Part shown: one piece after another, positions 62,101 to 64,000 of the stretch | Numbering within the stretch: position 1 is the first letter of the stretch | Layout: each line of letters begins with the position of its first letter | From: Antedon mediterranea | Lineage: Eukaryota; Echinodermata; Crinoidea; Comatulida; Antedonidae | Assembly (NCBI RefSeq): GCF_964355755.1 | Contig: NC_092670.1 | Span: 21,885,201 to 21,949,200, forward strand | DNA length: 64,000 bases | Reading direction: 5' to 3' | Program-made: the position numbers and the translations under genes | Notes under the pieces: model-generated | The model's input: the letters and a program-made list of their open reading frames with translations, nothing else | The model's database searches: none | What the model was told of the DNA's origin: nothing

Positions 62101-63786
62101 AATACTCATTAACCTCTTGGATTATGTTAATAATATATTGTTTTTTAAATGGTTGGTATTTTTTAGAAAAAGGTTGCTGTTTTAGTCAGTTACCCTACAA
62201 GCTACAATATCAGCTTACTGTAATCTATTTATAAAGAGTTACAGTGGCCACTGCAAACTATGGATATTTCAATTCAATTCAATTTATTTCGTCAAGCACT
62301 CTGGCTCAAGAAGTGTCTTGCTTGTCACGTAAAAATATAAACGCCATAGAAATAACAATAACGTAATATAATGTGATAACATGGGTAAAACGTCGTGAGG
62401 TGGTTTCCCAAATGATCGTAAAATCCAAAACGGTACTGGGTATGACCAACTAGCGTTCTTGTCATCAACTAGTCATCCATTCATAGAAGTACTGATGTAG
62501 TAGCCTACCTGTACGGTGACCATAGAATGTGACCCGAGACATGACTAACTACGACTTTTAGTTGATAGAAGATTGAAAAAATTGTTAAGAAGAGTTGTAC
62601 TGTATGTGGATGTATAATGAAATTATGTCAATAATGTTTACACACTAGCCTAGTAGGCATATAAATAGTAATGTTTGTTAATAAAAATAATTTTGAGTTA
62701 ATAAGAATAAGATATAAGAAAAACAAAGAGAATTTGGAGCGGCTATTCCTGAATATACAATACTAAGTATGGTAGTTTTAAATTATAAATTTTAGGCGAT
62801 CTTGTCAAAGGTCAAGCGCCTATAGCCTGCCACGTTTCGATATTCAATATTGAACTTGACCTGACGTTACAACACCAAGAGGATGTAAAATACAAATGCA
62901 ACAAATATATATAAATGTTTTATAAAAAGGGTAAAAAAACAGGCAAGTAGTAAAATATCATAAAATGGAAAGGAAACAAACATTTGGCATAAAAATTGGG
63001 TAAAATTATGGTCATCTGACAAAGTTTACAGTAGGAGGCTACATATGTTTTAAATCTATGGGCAACGCCTAATCAGGGACACCCCTATTTTGGAGAAATG
63101 TTCATGTGAAACAAATGATGAGAAAAATAAGGAGTCCCAGAGATATCTCCTTAATAGGGATTCTACTGTAGTATGATAATACAAACAAACTGTGTACATG
63201 CAATTAAATCTGTTTTACATAAACATATTATACACATGTTATTTTCACTTAGTTTTGTTATTTATTCAAAGTATAAAGTACTTTGCCTACTTTTGAGATT
63301 ATAAAAATTAATAAAATATGATCTTCAAAATCAATCTAGTAGTACATAAATTACACTCTCTTAAATATTACACTGATTTTTTTTATACCATTTATTTCAA
63401 CCTAGTTGGTTTTATTATCTAATAAACTGAAGATAAATATTTATGAAGTTTATTTGCGTTCAATTTTCTATTAAAAAAGGAGACTAACAAAGAAATCGAA
63501 TATTCCGATTGTACAATTAAATGTACAATGTTTGAAAAAAGTACAGAAACGAAAGTGGGATATGGTTGTGATGAGATGGTTTATTGGGTGAATTTCCATT
63601 TTTTCTTCTTTTTTTTTTGAAAACATCAAAACTACATTGCAAACAACAACAAATATTTTTTAATTGAAACAAACTCACTGGTGATAAATTATATAAATAA
63701 AATAAACGAAAAATTATATTTAAATAAAACCGTACCTGGAATAGATACAGGCTCTCTGCTAAACTCTTGGTTAGGAAGACGTCAAC
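47176..63786 (-). CDS. POLR3E: DNA-directed RNA polymerase III subunit RPC5, 17 coding exons (N terminus incomplete)
   Basis: RPC5 is a Pol III-specific subunit that pairs with RPC4 in the TFIIF-like module. Exons 5' to 3': 63736-63786, 61525-61599, 60325-60440, 59871-59959, 59271-59378, 58422-58588, 58010-58092, 55484-55602, 55114-55234, 54895-54976, 53334-53393, 49157-49314, 48791-48852, 48110-48570, 47696-47764, 47343-47471, 47176-47232; 668 residues, human total about 708. Diagnostic blocks: VDVFLTKSLAESLYLFQ-YPVRPASM, RSKGEQIARNVDGA, GELHLTPLHGIVQLRPSF, LCRGRDYM-LWRFTQ, NPDVVQRQRMLW, and the C-terminal FWYLKGTVPS. The N-terminal half is the Sin_N/RPC5 family domain; the C-terminal half fits the metazoan winged-helix extension. 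Exon 48110-48570 has an extra ENTA-type pentapeptide repeat tract. The first ~13 codons before 63,786 were not found; they may begin past the window edge. Confidence 0.95.
48300..48450 (-). repeat. In-frame 15-bp coding repeat in POLR3E
   Basis: About eight to nine imperfect 15-bp units encode a run of the type (K/E)-N-T-A-x (for example EKNTAAENTAAESTAT) within the linker before the C-terminal winged-helix part. The period is a multiple of three, so length changes keep the frame. Confidence 0.85.
49388..49735 (+). repeat. 112-bp tandem triplication of a tRNA-like SINE unit
   Basis: Three units start with 'gtaggcttgg/ga' at 49,411, 49,523 and 49,635 (exact period 112). Each contains 'ggcggttataatgctttg' and 'gggttctgggtacgaatctt', weak A-box and B-box-like positions of a tRNA-derived SINE. 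In a POLR3E intron. Confidence 0.8.
49828..51352. mobile_element. ~1.5-kb noncoding element, copy 1 of a tandem pair
   Basis: Begins 'ctagaatttaattcgtcac' with a perfect hairpin AATTCGTCA-CTT-TGACGAATT, followed by TAGGTGATCATTTTTAT. It ends 'gtgtacagaaagaagaata' plus (ATAACA)-like sequence. No ORF beyond about 60 codons. Contains GATGACGTCATCA (about 50,445). About 85% identical by eye to the next 1.5 kb. Class unknown; probably a non-autonomous transposon. In a POLR3E intron. Confidence 0.8.
51353..52880. mobile_element. ~1.5-kb noncoding element, copy 2
   Basis: Head-to-tail copy of 49,828-51,352, offset 1,525 bp: same hairpin start, same TGATGACGTCATCA block (about 51,969), same 'gctgaaaagcttattatggc' near the end and the same 'gtgtacagaaagaagaataa' terminus. 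Scattered substitutions and small indels show that the duplication is not recent. Confidence 0.8.
52878..52987. repeat. Two 55-bp repeats, each with a TAGGTGATCATTT palindrome
   Basis: The unit 'ataaagattttgtacaataa' plus palindrome occurs twice with a 55-bp period. Each palindrome (52,900-52,930; 52,955-52,985) is TAGGTGATCATTT, seven or so bases, then AAATGATCACCTA. The same TAGGTGATCATTT stands near the start of both 1.5-kb elements, so these may be end-only remnants of that family. Confidence 0.85.
53028..53080 (+). repeat. tRNA-like SINE fragment
   Basis: 'gggttcaaatcta' fits a Pol III B box and is preceded at about the right distance by 'ggttgtggtgctc'. Single short copy; low confidence. 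Confidence 0.3.
53769..53920. mobile_element. hAT-like MITE
   Basis: 152 bp with ends CAGTGGCGGATCTAGGATTT and the complement of CAGGGGCAGATTCAAGAGG, a known style of hAT-type terminus. I see no clear 8-bp duplication. In a POLR3E intron. Confidence 0.6.
54318..54432. mobile_element. MITE, AGCTCTGTCTACAC family, copy 8 (left end decayed)
   Basis: Right end GATAGCGTAGACAAAGCT and the shared interior 'ccaaatatggtagtgatatg' are clear; the left end is hard to place. In a POLR3E intron. Confidence 0.7.
56762..56899. mobile_element. Foldback element with ~55-bp arms
   Basis: Left arm starts TACAGTATCATAGACAAG and the right arm is its inverted copy (ends CTATGATACAGTA), pairing over about 55 bp with roughly 80% identity and a short loop near 56,825-56,845. 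No ORF of note. In a POLR3E intron. Confidence 0.75.
57609..57747. mobile_element. MITE, AGCTCTGTCTACAC family, copy 9
   Basis: Ends AGTCTTGTCTACACTATC and GATAGTATAGACAGAGT; TTA precedes the left end (57,606-57,608), the right flank is altered. Full family interior. In a POLR3E intron. Confidence 0.85.
59625..59690 (+). repeat. tRNA-like SINE fragment
   Basis: 'acgggttcaattcctg' matches a Pol III B box; upstream 'gagttgtggtaggac' could be an A-box remnant. Single copy in a POLR3E intron. Confidence 0.3.
60070..60201. mobile_element. MITE, AGCTCTGTCTACAC family, copy 10
   Basis: Left end AACTCTGCCTACACTATC; interior includes 'gatgatgtcatatcactacc' and 'tttgggcacatcac'. The right end is damaged ('gatagtataaatacgtcagct'). 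In a POLR3E intron. Confidence 0.75.
61600..63735. other. Large POLR3E intron near the 5' end
   Basis: AT-rich, no exon recognised. A segment at 62,275-62,345 ('caatttatttcgtcaagcac') looks like a retroposon 3' end in reverse. The segment at 63,065-63,175 shares 'ctccttaatagggattctac'-type sequence with the repeat flanking the foldback element at 28.9 kb. Confidence 0.45.
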
Positions 63787-64000
63787 CTGCAAAATAAATT
63801 TTAAAATTTGATGAGAATTACATCTTCTACTTTCTCTCCTCAAGATGAATGTTTATGCAAAGAAATATTATGAAAAAAATCCTGGGCTTTAACCTTCCAG
63901 TTACCAAGCAAGCGTGTCAACAACCAAGCCAAAGTGCCATTACCAACAATATTTTTACTCGGGGTACCCGAGTCTAGTACTTACTCATTTTCTCCTTCTC
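63787..64000 (-). other. Upstream of the first recognised POLR3E exon
   Basis: A GTAAGT donor at 63,984-63,979 follows ATGA on the minus strand and could end an upstream exon, but joining it directly to the exon at 63,786 breaks the frame. The true N-terminal exon is therefore unresolved here. Confidence 0.3.

Noticed and set aside
63979-64000. First POLR3E exon at the window edge
   Set aside because: The donor is good, but direct joining to the exon at 63,786 gives a frame break, so I did not include it in the coding model.

Overview
This is a eukaryotic (animal) genomic window: AT-rich, with multi-exon genes whose exons all join in frame at GT/AG introns of about 100 bp to 4 kb, and many small DNA-transposon derivatives in the introns. 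The gene set (TEDC2, RPSA, PDXDC1, CEP95, POLR3E) is metazoan. An invertebrate deuterostome, perhaps an echinoderm, is my best guess, but the sequence alone does not prove it. I predicted exons by hand from frame continuity and splice sites; each gene's coding total is a whole number of codons.

Layout. 1-11,480 has no gene I can support: AT-rich sequence with degenerate repeats. 11,500-11,830 is promoter-like and may hold the first exon of a minus-strand gene. 12,567-13,240 carries two MITEs. TEDC2 (minus, 13,781-20,852; 10 coding exons, 664 aa) encodes a subunit of the delta/epsilon-tubulin centriole complex; one of its introns holds a 20-bp minisatellite interrupted by a truncated LINE. RPSA (minus, 21,415-24,059, probable TSS near 24,950; 337 aa) encodes ribosomal protein uS2, and four consecutive introns each carry a copy of the same H/ACA box snoRNA. 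PDXDC1 (minus, 26,357-35,901; 20 coding exons, 856 aa) encodes a PLP-decarboxylase-like protein lacking the canonical PLP lysine. CEP95 (plus; 5' UTR exon ending 36,850, coding 37,516-45,124; 19 coding exons, 1,090 aa) encodes a centrosomal coiled-coil protein; its last exon and poly(A) signal are followed by an array of degenerate copies. POLR3E (minus, 47,176-63,786 and beyond; 17 coding exons seen, 668 aa) encodes RNA polymerase III subunit RPC5; its extreme N terminus is unresolved at the right edge.

PDXDC1 and CEP95 are head-to-head (about 0.75 kb between them); CEP95 and POLR3E converge across 45.1-47.2 kb, a repeat-rich junction. The genes do not form one pathway: two are centriolar/centrosomal (TEDC2, CEP95), one ribosomal plus a snoRNA host (RPSA), one Pol III (POLR3E). 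Non-genic DNA is dominated by non-autonomous DNA elements: about ten copies of one TTA-flanked MITE family, two other TTA-flanked families (one nested in the other), a TTAA-flanked pair, a TA-flanked foldback with perfect 76-bp arms, LINE fragments, and a tandem pair of about 1.5-kb noncoding elements in a POLR3E intron.
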